From positions 434,001 to 498,000 of the forward strand of contig NW_008806278.1 of the NCBI RefSeq assembly GCF_000400465.1: a stretch of 64,000 bases of DNA, in the 5' to 3' direction. The notes beneath the pieces were generated by a model that was given only the letters and a program-made list of their open reading frames with translations, made no database searches and had not been told where the DNA came from. The stretch is from Wallemia ichthyophaga EXF-994 (taxonomy: Eukaryota > Basidiomycota > Wallemiomycetes > Wallemiales > Wallemiaceae). Of this stretch, positions 10,043 through 19,159 are shown piece after piece; the first letter of the stretch is position 1, and every line of letters starts with the position of its first letter. The translations under genes were made by a program, and so were the position numbers.

Positions 10043-11154
10043 TTAGAGTATACCGGAATCTCGTAAAGCGTTTTGCAGTATGGTTTCTTTTACTGCGGCA
10101 AATACCAACCTGATGTTGGATGTGTCCGTGGCTTGTGTGAGGTGTGGGTAAATGGATAGTCTCGCGCGGTTAGTTTGAGTGAATCTCCAGAGGATATACT
10201 TTGCTGCTTTATTAAGGTCCGCACCGCCTAAGTAAAGGTGTGAGTGTCATTTCAAATTAAAGTAAAGTCCAACACACCTGAGTATTCTGGGAAGTACCTC
10301 TCTAATGGAATCCTAGTTATTTTGGCACTAAATACGTCGATTTTGTTCATGAACAGAATAATCGAAGTTCTCAAGAACCATCTGCTATTTATAACTGATT
10401 CAAAAAGCACCAGTGATTCCTGCATTCGATTTTGACCAGATTCTTCTAGCAATACCTGGTCATACTCTGATATTGCTACGCAGAAAATAATAGAAGTCAC
10501 AGCTTCGAAGCAGTGTATCCACTTTTTACGTTCAGAGCGCTGTCCACCTACGTCAAACATGTGTATAGAAAGTTGACCCATAGTGAATCTCGTCTCAGTG
10601 ATACCAGTTGTCTTTATTCTCGCCCTTAAGACGTCATTCTCATTCGGGATATAATCTTGGTTTCCAATCCGGTCAACGTTTTCAAAAAAGTATGGAGCTG
10701 AGTCCATGAGATACCACTCCGAAGACCTATCGAGTATGTCGGGTATAATGGGATCGTTCCAAAGTGAGTCAATTGCCTTTACGAGGTCTTTCGAGAGGGA
10801 CATCCCTGGCTCCAAATCGAGACTGTAATCTAGTATATAATCGGCGTAATGTTGGTTAATATTCCACCGCGGCTCCATGCCTAGCTTCCTCAACGCCAGG
10901 ACGACGGATTGAGCAGAATCGACGACGTTTTTGAAAACGACCAAACGAAAACCGATGAGTTCCTCTTTAGAATAGCCATTCTGATGAATAATCTTCATTT
11001 GCTTGACGATAGTGGATTTACCAGATTCGCCGGATCCGAGGAGGAGTATCTTACAGTCCCTGCGCATCTTCTTAGCATCGTCTTCGAGCTGCTTGTCAAT
11101 CTCCATTGACCTGTTCTTCCCATCCTTATCTTGTTTCGATGCGCACACGCCCAT
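10043..11154 (-). CDS. Heterotrimeric G-protein alpha subunit
   Basis: This is a membrane-anchored GTPase that relays signals from seven-TM receptors. Exon 1 (11154-10278) and exon 2 (10227-10043), with a 50-nt intron, give 353 residues, the usual length. MGVCAS at the N terminus provides the myristoylation Gly2 and palmitoylation Cys4. The P-loop GSGESGKS is at 40-47, switch I RIKTTGI at 179-185, switch [14 protein letters not shown] at 201-212, and NKID at 270-273. The fourth nucleotide motif reads TQATDT, where TCATDT is usual. The C terminus is DSGIL, so it lacks the Cys at -4 found in Gi-like fungal subunits. A mating or nutrient/cAMP role is plausible but not decidable from sequence. 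Confidence 0.96.
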
Positions 11155-11350
11155 TTTATTTTCGTGAGTGCGAGTGCAATTCCAGTGAGATCAGATTAAT
11201 TTAATGAATATAGCGGATGAAAATTTAAATTTAATTAGGTAAAGCGTTTAACGTTTGCTTCTGCGTCATTCCATGGCTTACTTAAGAGTTGCTCATTTTC
11301 AAGCTCTTCGATAATCGGCTTCGGGAGACTGCGGGGGGAGTTAGATTGTA

Positions 11351-12402
11351 TCATCTAGGCACACGAAACACGCACCCCACAACCAAATTATCACGGTATA
11401 ATACCCCCTTTCCTGGTTTCTCCTTGAGCAGCGCGTATAGAACAACTTGGGCGCCCTCCATTGCGGATTTCGTCATGAGCCATGTAATCGGCAGCGTAAT
11501 ATAATAAATTAGAACGCCAAGCAACCCCCACTGCGCAAACAGTGGATATACGCTGGTTTCCCTAACGAATCCTGGACATACTGATAAGCAACTCACACCA
11601 CTCTTCGATACTCTGCTCTTATCCACTTCTGGGACAACGTTCTGGGCTTTTGCTGTGTCTATTTCTGACTGAAGGTGTTTAGTGAGGGCGTGTGCTCGAA
11701 GTGCGCGTGTGCCAGCCTTATTTATGCCACTGACTCGCCCAGTTGTCACCTCTTTAAGTGTACCTGCTGTGTAAAACGGTTGAATGAGCCTAATGATGCG
11801 TATATCGCGTGAATTTGGACTGTGAGCAATAGCAGGCATAAGAGAAAGTAAGAGGAGGTGAGCAGCGGCTGATTTTGATGAATCTGCTTCATCCAAACCA
11901 CTAACGCCGTCATAATCAGTAGAAAAGATAACAGCATCAATTCTTCTTATCTGCCCAGTCTCTATTGTATTGCTAGGTCCTGTAGGTATACGCTCCGACT
12001 TGTTCCAGTTGTCTGAGAATGTCTTGACTGAGGAAATGTCTGTTACATCACATCTATCAACGAATATAGATTCACTGTTAGTGCGCATCTTTACAGCATT
12101 CAGCAGTGGCAGCACAGCGAGTGGATCTGGATGGAGTATTATCGTAGTAGCACCGCATTCAGCGAGTTGAGGGAGAGTGCAAGCGAGTACAGAACATGGC
12201 AGCCCCTGTGCATCTGTGTCAGCGTAAAACACCCTAAGCACACTTCGCTTACAGCCAATATAACCGTGCGTTGGTGTAGATCCCTGCGCTGGACATTCTT
12301 AGCGCCGCCAGACCAGCTCTTGATCGCGGTGACGATAATAATAGTAAGTACTGCATAGATTATACTATTCAGCTGCACATTATCAATCAACAAATCGAGC
12401 AT
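11351..12402 (-). CDS. Degenerate short-chain dehydrogenase, probably DUF1776 family
   Basis: Exon 1 (12402-12253) and exon 2 (12205-11351), joined by a 47-nt intron with a CTGAC branch site, give 334 residues. A membrane segment lies at about residues 12-28 (IIYAVLTIIIVTAIKSW). After it, TVILAGLPCSVLA takes the place of the glycine-rich TGxxxGxG nucleotide motif of classical SDRs. Later strands keep SDR order (CDVTDISSV, DAVIFSTDYDGVSG, then GVSCLSVCPGFVRETS). The C terminus has another hydrophobic stretch (GLLGVLIYYITLPITWLM). Loss of the glycine motif and the missing Tyr-x3-Lys pair suggest it is not an active dehydrogenase. The DUF1776 name rests on this pattern and is tentative. Confidence 0.65.
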
Positions 12403-12506
12403 TTTGGTGGTACTTGGAATTTCCTTGGAGGACTCTTCAAATATACTAGGTTAGTTTGAAATTTACTAGTAAAAATACATAAACAGATTCTTCGGATACG
12501 CAGAGC

Positions 12507-13082
12507 ATGCAAGCCACTCAGCTCAGCCAGTTCATTTCAACCGCGGCATTTGCGGCAGATAAGCACAAAGACCAGCGCAGAAAGAATGCGTCGAGCACGC
12601 CGTACATCAACCATCCACTCGGCGTCGCAGATATTCTATCCCAGACTGGCCACGACGATCTACCAACTCTTCAAGCAGCCCTCTTGCACGACACGCTCGA
12701 GGACACTGACACAACATTAGCAGAGTTAGAGATCACATTTGGCAGCCAAGTGGCACATATTGTAGCAGAGTGCTCGGATAATAAGACCCAGTCGAAGCAA
12801 GTGCGAAAGCAGATACAGATTGATAAAGCCCGCACTGTCTCAATCAAAGCAAAGCAAGTTAAACTGGCAGACAAGCTGTATAATTTGCGCGACTTGCAAA
12901 CAAATTCACCGCCTGATTGGGACATACGACGTATTAAAGAGTACTTTATTTGGGCAGGCAAGGTGACGAGGCAGATTGAAGACGCTTCACCTGCCATAAC
13001 TGAGCTGCTGGCACAAGTTTACGCGGGGACATTCGAGAAGGACGGTGTTGTTTATAATTGTGTTGACATAGATTTGGTATAA
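12507..13082 (+). CDS. MESH1-type (p)ppGpp/NADPH phosphohydrolase (HDDC3)
   Basis: This is a single-exon, 191-residue HD-domain protein of the RelA/SpoT hydrolase family. Metal-binding residues are visible as H36 (INHPLGVA), H61-D62 (LLHDTLEDT) and D121 (LADKLYNL). E65-D66 corresponds to the catalytic Glu-Asp. No synthetase, TGS or ACT domain is present, and the length matches animal and fungal Mesh1. Known family activities are 3'-pyrophosphate hydrolysis of ppGpp and, for human MESH1, NADPH dephosphorylation. Which one operates here is not shown. The start codon lies 104 bp from the divergent DUF1776-like gene. Confidence 0.92.
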   Translation: MQATQLSQFISTAAFAADKHKDQRRKNASSTPYINHPLGVADILSQTGHDDLPTLQAALLHDTLEDTDTTLAELEITFGSQVAHIVAECSDNKTQSKQVRKQIQIDKARTVSIKAKQVKLADKLYNLRDLQTNSPPDWDIRRIKEYFIWAGKVTRQIEDASPAITELLAQVYAGTFEKDGVVYNCVDIDLV

Positions 13083-13110
13083 ACACATTAAAAACCCCAC
13101 CTCATCACTT

Positions 13111-15566
13111 TCACGCATCTAACGCCCGCTTGGCATCGTCATCTAATCCGAGTGTCCACAAACCATTCTCATCATGTACGCTCGAATCCATGTCGTTGGA
13201 GAGGGTATTGAAGGTGTTGAAGGTGTTGAATGTGTTAGGGGCATCAGTGTCCGATGTGAAGGTGCTCAGAGTGCTGTTGCTGAGGTTACTAAGGTTGCTG
13301 TGATTGTAGCCGTAAACATAGCTCTGCTCTTGCTCTTGCTCATTCGCAGCTTTTTTAGTTTGTTTCGTTTGAATAAACGGCGCAGTAACATCACCAAGTA
13401 GATTGCTTTTGTTGTGCAGTAATTGTGTAGTGTTGTGCAACACGACACTTTGATCGGGGGTAGTATTGCTATTGCTGCACTCACACCCCTCCAGTAGCGT
13501 GTTTTGATAAGCGATAAAGGCGTGTTGTTCAGCCATGAACTGGCGCATCTGTGAGTGTGAGAGGGGTTGTGAGTGTGAGTGTGATTGAGTGGGGGTGGGG
13601 GTATCGTTTGGAGAATGAGAGTGAGAGTGAGTGGGAGTATGGCTATGATCATGCTCACGCTGATGCTCATGAGCAACCCCTTCCAACAGCACAGCCTGAG
13701 CACGCACCAACTTCGCCATCCCACTCAACTCCTCCAGTGTATCACTCAATTGTCCCTCCAGAGCGTTTTTCTCCAATGCATAGCGACTCTTGAGTGCTCC
13801 AAGCTCCGACTGCGCATCGACGACGAGCTTGAACAGATCTGCACGTGCCATTCTGTGTAGGTGAGGGTGTGTGTGTGTTTGTCGGTTTGTGTTGACGGTA
13901 TTCACTGTATTCACAGCATTCCCAAATGTCTCACCAGAGTGCTGTAATAACTTCATGTAAGCAAAAGAGGACTTGTGTGAATATGGGCATATAGGCATAC
14001 ACCGCCACTCACACTTGCACTCATCGCCCCATTGATGCTCATGCTCCTGCCCATGCTTCCGCTCCCGTTGCCGCTAATCGATGTTGTAGGTGTGACTACA
14101 TCTGCAGTAGTTTGCGGGGAGCGGAACATTGCGTTGTTTGCGTTTTGTATGTTTTGTGTATTGTTTGTGTTGTGTCCGCTGTGTGCACTATACAGCGTTT
14201 GTGCGGGCGAGCTGGCACTATTCACGCTACACAGACTCGAGCGGGCTGAGTTAGCCGTGTTGAAAGAGTTCAAAGTGTTACTAGGATTGATTACGTTGCC
14301 TGTGTTGCCTGTGTTGCCTGTGTTCGCACCATCACCGATACACTGCGCTGCCACACACGCTGAGCGGCTATCGAGATGCGAAAGGGAGGGGTATGTAAGT
14401 GGGCGGGTGTGCGCAGTTTGAGCAGTGTGATTGTGAGGGTGAGATTGGTAGATTGGCGTGTACATATTGCCATGGCTACGGCTAACACCATCGCTATTGT
14501 TATATTTGGTATGACTGGCAACTGGAAGAGACATGCGTTTTTGTTTGTTGATGTCTTTGTCGTTGTGTTTTACTTTCTGTTTCTGTTTCAGTCTCTCATC
14601 AACTTGAACTTGCTCCTCATTCTCCTTGTCTTTCTGCTTGCTCTGAGGAGTGCTCGTCTTCATTTCCACCAGCGCGCCGGGGCGTTTGAGGGGGCTGTGA
14701 TGGGAGGAGAGTGGCAAGTCATTTGTGTGTCCTGTGTGCGCTGTGTGCGCCATACTAACAGCATTGGTGGAGAAAGAGCGAGGAAGGAAGCTGAGGCTGT
14801 CAAGGTGTGAGTGTGAGTGACTCTCATCAATCACATCACTCGCATCACCTGCATCACTCCCGCTCCCGCTCTCCTCCACAGCCACAGAGAGATGTGTGGG
14901 TGTTTTGATGCTGTCTGATAGACCAGTTTCTGCACTGGCGTATTCACAAGTGACGGGAGTGGGAATAACATCACCACTACCACCACTATCACGGCTATCA
15001 CCACTATTACCAGCATTGTCCCTGCTCGCGAGATAAAGTTTCATCCGCTCGAACGTTGCTTTTATGTCTTGGAGTTGAGGAACCGATTGAGGAGATTGAG
15101 TGTGTTGCTGATTGTGTTTCCGCTCAAGTTGATTGATATTGCTGGGCTGGGTATTACGATGCGATTGAGGATGCGATAGATGATGACTTGGATGACTGCG
15201 ATGAATGCGGTTGCCCACGTTACGCTTAGGAATGGGTACGACGCTGTCATTCAGCGAAGTCGTGCGTTTAGGGACGGCGGGTGAGTGAGTAATTTTGACA
15301 GCATTCACATCACCGCCCATGCATGCAAAAGATTCTTGAGAATTGGAGTGGCTGGGGTGAGGTAAAACACGGAAATCCCCCTGATTTATATTCTTTCTGA
15401 TTACGCTTTGACTCATGCCCTGATTCACCGCGCCCTTGTTCCGACCGATTGAGACAGGCAGACTGCTCCTCTTGATGGCGGAGTGGGATGCCTTGGTGAA
15501 GAGGGATTTGAGGGTTTTGTTAGATTGTTTGGATTCTTTGGACTCATTCGCTTGGCTCATCTCCAC
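13111..15566 (-). CDS. Large low-complexity protein with C-terminal coiled coil, unknown function
   Basis: Two exons (15566-14013 and 13941-13111) joined by a 71-nt intron give about 794 residues. I recognise no domain over the first 600 residues. They are Ser/Asn/His/Thr-rich, with a basic N terminus (KSLFTKASHSAIKRSSLP) and runs such as Asn-Thr-Gly repeats near residues 415-430. After the intron a predicted coiled coil (ADLFKLVVDAQSELGALK to AVLLEG) is followed by His-Ser repeats and further Asn-Thr-Phe repeats. Composition suggests a regulatory, cortical or signalling scaffold. The DNA is strongly strand-biased (GT-rich on plus). The donor could be at 14014 or 14012; 14012 keeps the frame. 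A further intron in the HTHPHLHR stretch is possible. Confidence 0.6.
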
Positions 15567-15668
15567 ACCACCTTCGGAAGCAGGAAGCAGGAAGCCAACG
15601 GCAAAGTTAAAGTTAAACTAAAAAGCAGGAATGAATTATAAATAAAATTTTATCACTTTAACAGACCA

Positions 15669-16414
15669 TCAAGCAGGCAGCTCAAATTTCTGTCCTCTAA
15701 TAACCTTGGTAAAGTATATGTAGAAAAAGTCGGCGTAAAGCGCCGTTTGAATGAGGCCCGAGATGATGGCTATTGGGTCAACGAAGGATTCAGTTGCGTA
15801 TCTATAGATCCAGTTTGGAATATATAAAGCTCTGTAAGCACCCAGGGCGAATAAGTAGTGAGTGGTGATTGTCTCAGCTTCGCCAGTTCTCTGGAGGAGG
15901 AATAATTGGGGAAGAATTGCGACGGATTCCAAGTAAATGGAGAAACTCCAAAGGACTTCACTCAGCCAAGCCTTTTCGTCCGCGTAGTTGAATATCAGCG
16001 AGAGAATCGCCGCAGGAATGATCAAATAAGGCAATGAGAAGGTGTCGATTGAGGGATCCAGCGTAGGCCTGAATCTGATCTTGATAAGATAGAGAATGTA
16101 GCTACTGCTTGATATAAAGAAGAGCTTCATCAGGCTATTGTATAATGACACGTAAGTCCAAACCAGATCCAGGTATCTTGAAACGAAGACGATGACATAT
16201 AGCAGCTGAGTCTTGTAGGAAATACCTGGTGGTTGTTAATAAGGACTTGCCAGCTCACTCCTCCCCACTCACCCCTACAAGACCTTGATGTTTGGATTTT
16301 ATGAATCAAGATTAAGATACTCGTGAGGTGTGATAAGTCGCCTATCAGATGATGCGTTAGATCTATTTCACCCCGCGATCGCCTTTAATTACCCAAAAAT
16401 CTAAATATATTCAT
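15669..16414 (-). CDS. ERD2: ER lumen protein-retaining receptor (KDEL/HDEL receptor)
   Basis: Erd2 retrieves HDEL/KDEL-tagged ER proteins from the Golgi. Exons 16414-16393, 16341-16273 and 16225-15669 give 215 residues; introns are 51 and 47 nt. The first two short exons supply the conserved start MNIFRFLGDLSHL and the segment TSRSCRGIS. Exon 3 begins ISYKTQLLYVIVF. Later signatures are SRYLDL, LEAVAILPQLFLLQ-like SVAILPQLFLLQRTGEAE, YRALYIPNWIYRY and DFFYIYFTKV. Seven hydrophobic segments fit the SWEET-like fold of the family. Its ATG lies 61 bp from the divergent MIC19 start. Confidence 0.96.
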
Positions 16415-16475
16415 CGTCGTCGTTAGCAACCTTCTTCTGATCCGCAACTGTCATCATCAATCTTGTAAATTAAAA

Positions 16476-17000
16476 ATGGGAAGTAACCAAAGCACTCCAC
16501 AGGATTTCCACAGTGAAACTACTCCCACTACTCCAATTAGATTCTCTACTTCACTTGTCAATGATTTGAGTGATGATCAGAAGACAGAGTCGCAGACACA
16601 GTCGCAGACACCCAGCCAAATTACCCTTGACGAACAAATACGTAATCGAATCAACTCTGAACTCTCTAGGCTGCGCTCGGAAGAACACTCTATACGCCAG
16701 CAGATTGAGAATTCTCTCGCTCAAGACAACGCTGCGAAATCTAAACAACCTGACAACTCTATCCTCAGCTCTGAAAACGTTAAGAGGAACATTGATGACA
16801 TTAAAACTAAAATAGACAAACATCATCAGAAGAGAGATATCAATAACTTCCCAGAAGTTAAAAATTCTCACTCAAGTCTCATCTCTTGCTTTAAAGATAA
16901 CTCTCAAACACCTCTCAACTGCCACATACAAGTAGATCAATTCAAACAAGCCGTTTCTCAAGCTGAGAAAATATTCATCCACTCCCTCCAAACAGCCTGA
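16476..17000 (+). CDS. MIC19: MICOS complex subunit Mic19 (CHCHD3-like)
   Basis: Mic19 is an intermembrane-space component of the MICOS complex that helps hold crista junctions together. The 174-residue, single-exon protein starts MGSNQST, a consensus N-myristoylation site as in Mic19/CHCHD3. IRFSTSLVNDLSD matches the conserved motif after it. A Gln/Glu-rich coiled coil covers about residues 50-110. The C terminus has only two obvious CHCH-type Cys (C138 and C149, as SCFKD and NCHI), a reduced form similar to fungal Mic19. The assignment rests on the combination of myristoylation site, FSTSLVN motif and coiled coil. Confidence 0.82.
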   Translation: MGSNQSTPQDFHSETTPTTPIRFSTSLVNDLSDDQKTESQTQSQTPSQITLDEQIRNRINSELSRLRSEEHSIRQQIENSLAQDNAAKSKQPDNSILSSENVKRNIDDIKTKIDKHHQKRDINNFPEVKNSHSSLISCFKDNSQTPLNCHIQVDQFKQAVSQAEKIFIHSLQTA

Positions 17001-17052
17001 TTAAGTGGTTTACAATGCATGACATATATAAATACAAAACTTGCTATCATTC

Positions 17053-17888
17053 TTAACACTGCGCGCTATGAAGATTATTCATATCATCGAGCATCTCTTC
17101 GACGTCGTCTTCGTTATAATCTGATGTATCCTCCCAAGCATGATCAAATTCTGTGTTGAGAGGGGCGTTATCAGCGGTGAGAGTCAGGAGATTGGTTTTG
17201 TGTAGATTGTGATGTTTGCTATGACCTGGAGATGGTGTATGGTAGTTCATAGCATCGTCCCTACTCAAGGTGCTGATTGGAAGCACCCACATTTCCTCTT
17301 TAAGGCGCTTGTGCTGTGTGTGCGTGTTAATACATCACGTTATCCAAACAAGTTAAACACCGGACCAACCCTCTCCCTATCCTCTTCGAATCGCCTGAGT
17401 ATTTCTTTATCAGGGAGTCGTTGAGTGGATTGAGTATCATCTGTATCATCATTGTGGTTGCTGTATTCGATTCGTCTGTCTATAAGCTGTTTCAACAACC
17501 CATCCAGCTCTTGTAGGCTGAAAAGTTGTCTAAGTTTCCAATTCTCGAGTACAGCAATAGCAGCCTGTAAGTTAATAACCCCATTGGGCTCTAGGGGAAC
17601 TACGATACCGATAAAATCAGCCAGAGCTGCAGCTATATGGGAGCGGTAGGCGGTACTCTCAGCAGCATCACCACCACTCCCACAGAGGAGGTCATCGAGC
17701 ATGTAAAGAATGTTTATACGCTGATTGAGACCACCTTTCTTGGTCTCTTGCATGACGCACTTCCATAAATCACCAGAACAATCTGAATACACCCGCAAAT
17801 GATCAACTGCTCGCTTCACTGATCCTTGTGAGGCGTTCAATTTCCGGAGGTATCCAACCAGAGCCATACGTATCTCGAATGCGTCCAT
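17053..17888 (-). CDS. CTK3: CTD kinase subunit gamma (Ctk3), CID-domain protein
   Basis: Ctk3 activates the CTDK-I kinase that phosphorylates Ser2 of the RNA polymerase II CTD. Exon 1 (17888-17370) encodes a CTD-interaction-like helical domain: DAFEIRMALVGYLRKLNAS near the start, then NQRINILYMLDDLL. Exon 2 (17313-17053) continues it. Splicing across a 56-nt intron with a weak GTTGGT donor and TTAAC branch site creates FEEDRERHKRLKEEMWVLP, the hallmark C-terminal motif of this family. That junction is the main reason for joining what look like two separate frames. Total length is 259 residues with an acidic tail. Without the splice, exon 1 would end a few codons later at 17340. Confidence 0.85.
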
Positions 17889-17933
17889 TATAAGTCTTGT
17901 TATCCACTGTCGTCGACGTTCTTCTCAACGGCC

Positions 17934-18854
17934 ATGGACACAGACGCAGACACAAATGTACAAGTGAATAAGACTGGAACAGGCGTAGAGACTGGAGAAG
18001 GTGTTCAGAATACAAGGAAGCGTCAGGCTTCTGCTGAACCCGGTGAGCCCGGTGACACTCGCAGTGAAGAAGGCAAGCCATCCACATCAACAGCAGCACA
18101 ACCCCCAACAGCGACAACCACAACTACCAATAACCCCACACCACCCAAACGAAGACGCGGTTTTGGCGCTGCTGGAGCTTTATTCGCCAAATCATTCCAA
18201 CAAGCCACTCGCGACTCAAAAGCACCTAAATCAGACGGCACAAAGCGTCGTGAGGAGATAGAAGCGCGTACACAAACGAGAATACGTGCAGAGAGTACAA
18301 AAGCTCGTGAGGTCGACGAACAAACACACAAATTGAAAAAGCTGAAAAGTGATTTGGAGTTGAAGGAGGATGCCCTACGTATAAGAGAGGATAGCGTAAA
18401 CACTCAAGTAAGAGTTTTAAGAGATAGCGCAGAATTTTTGCTAGCTCCTTACTTCAAAAATCAACTCATTCAACCCTCCCTGGACCTCGCGAGGAATGGG
18501 ACTAAAGGCGTCCCATTGCTGCTGTATAGACCTACACGGCTGATTAAAAGTCAGGTGGAGGAAATCGAGTCGCAGAAAGTCGAAACTGAACAGCGTATTG
18601 CGGATATGCTCTCGCAATTTGATGCCGATAAGGAGAAATCCCTCAAGGAGCTGTTTGATGTGAAGAAGTCTATTGAGTATGTACACGACGCTTTAGATGG
18701 CTTTGAGAGGGACGAACGCGCGTCTCGCCCAAACAAGGGCGTGGAGGAAGACGAGACAATGAAGAAGAGTGAGGATGAGACTGAAAAGAGAAGCGAAGAT
18801 GAGACTATGAAAAAGACCGAGGACGTCGATACCTGGGAAATGAATACAGATTGA
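17934..18854 (+). CDS. Pinin/SDK/MemA-domain protein
   Basis: The 306-residue, single-exon protein has a disordered, Pro/Thr-rich N terminus with a basic PPKRRRG stretch that could be a nuclear signal. It is followed by GFGAAGALFAKSFQQATRDSK and an Arg/Glu/Lys-rich helix (KRREEIEARTQTRIRAEST), the pinin/SDK/MemA domain. A long coiled coil covers about residues 100-260. The C terminus has a short tandem repeat of the form DETMKKSED/DETEKRSED. Pinin-family proteins join the exon-junction or splicing machinery, so a nuclear mRNA-processing role is likely. It is divergent from CTK3, with 45 bp between start codons; both genes would act in mRNA synthesis and processing. Confidence 0.8.
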   Translation: MDTDADTNVQVNKTGTGVETGEGVQNTRKRQASAEPGEPGDTRSEEGKPSTSTAAQPPTATTTTTNNPTPPKRRRGFGAAGALFAKSFQQATRDSKAPKSDGTKRREEIEARTQTRIRAESTKAREVDEQTHKLKKLKSDLELKEDALRIREDSVNTQVRVLRDSAEFLLAPYFKNQLIQPSLDLARNGTKGVPLLLYRPTRLIKSQVEEIESQKVETEQRIADMLSQFDADKEKSLKELFDVKKSIEYVHDALDGFERDERASRPNKGVEEDETMKKSEDETEKRSEDETMKKTEDVDTWEMNTD

Positions 18855-19159
18855 ACACATATATTTATTGTATAGCTCATTTTGATGCACACTACGTCAT
18901 TCCCCTTTCCACCAATCACAGCACAGAGATACTGATAAAACCCGGAATTGGCCTTTATTGACGCGATAAAGGTGAGAACTGTATATTCTGAATGCTATCA
19001 TTCAAAACAACCAGACAGCTACCTTCAATCTCCGGTTTTAGTAATTTATTTTTACACCCAACTCTTATCTCCTGCACCGGGAAATCCCGCGATACTCGTT
19101 GGTGGACGACGACGACGGCGGCGATAACGAGATAAAGAAACCCACTTTAAATCACGATT
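18855..19159. other. Promoter region of the ammonium transporter
   Basis: This 305-bp spacer holds the 3' UTR of the pinin-domain gene and the leader of the ammonium transporter. GATAA motifs at 18932 and 18965 on the plus strand, and others near 19119 and 19130, are candidate sites for GATA factors that control nitrogen genes. GATAA is short and common, so this is suggestive only. Confidence 0.35.

Noticed and set aside
13540-13700. GT-rich tract as a possible microsatellite or CRISPR-like array
   Set aside because: The repeats are irregular and encode His/Ser-rich protein. No regular spacers exist, and the genome is eukaryotic.
17340-17369. Stop codon at 17340 as the end of CTK3
   Set aside because: The following exon carries the conserved end of the family, and splicing removes this stop.
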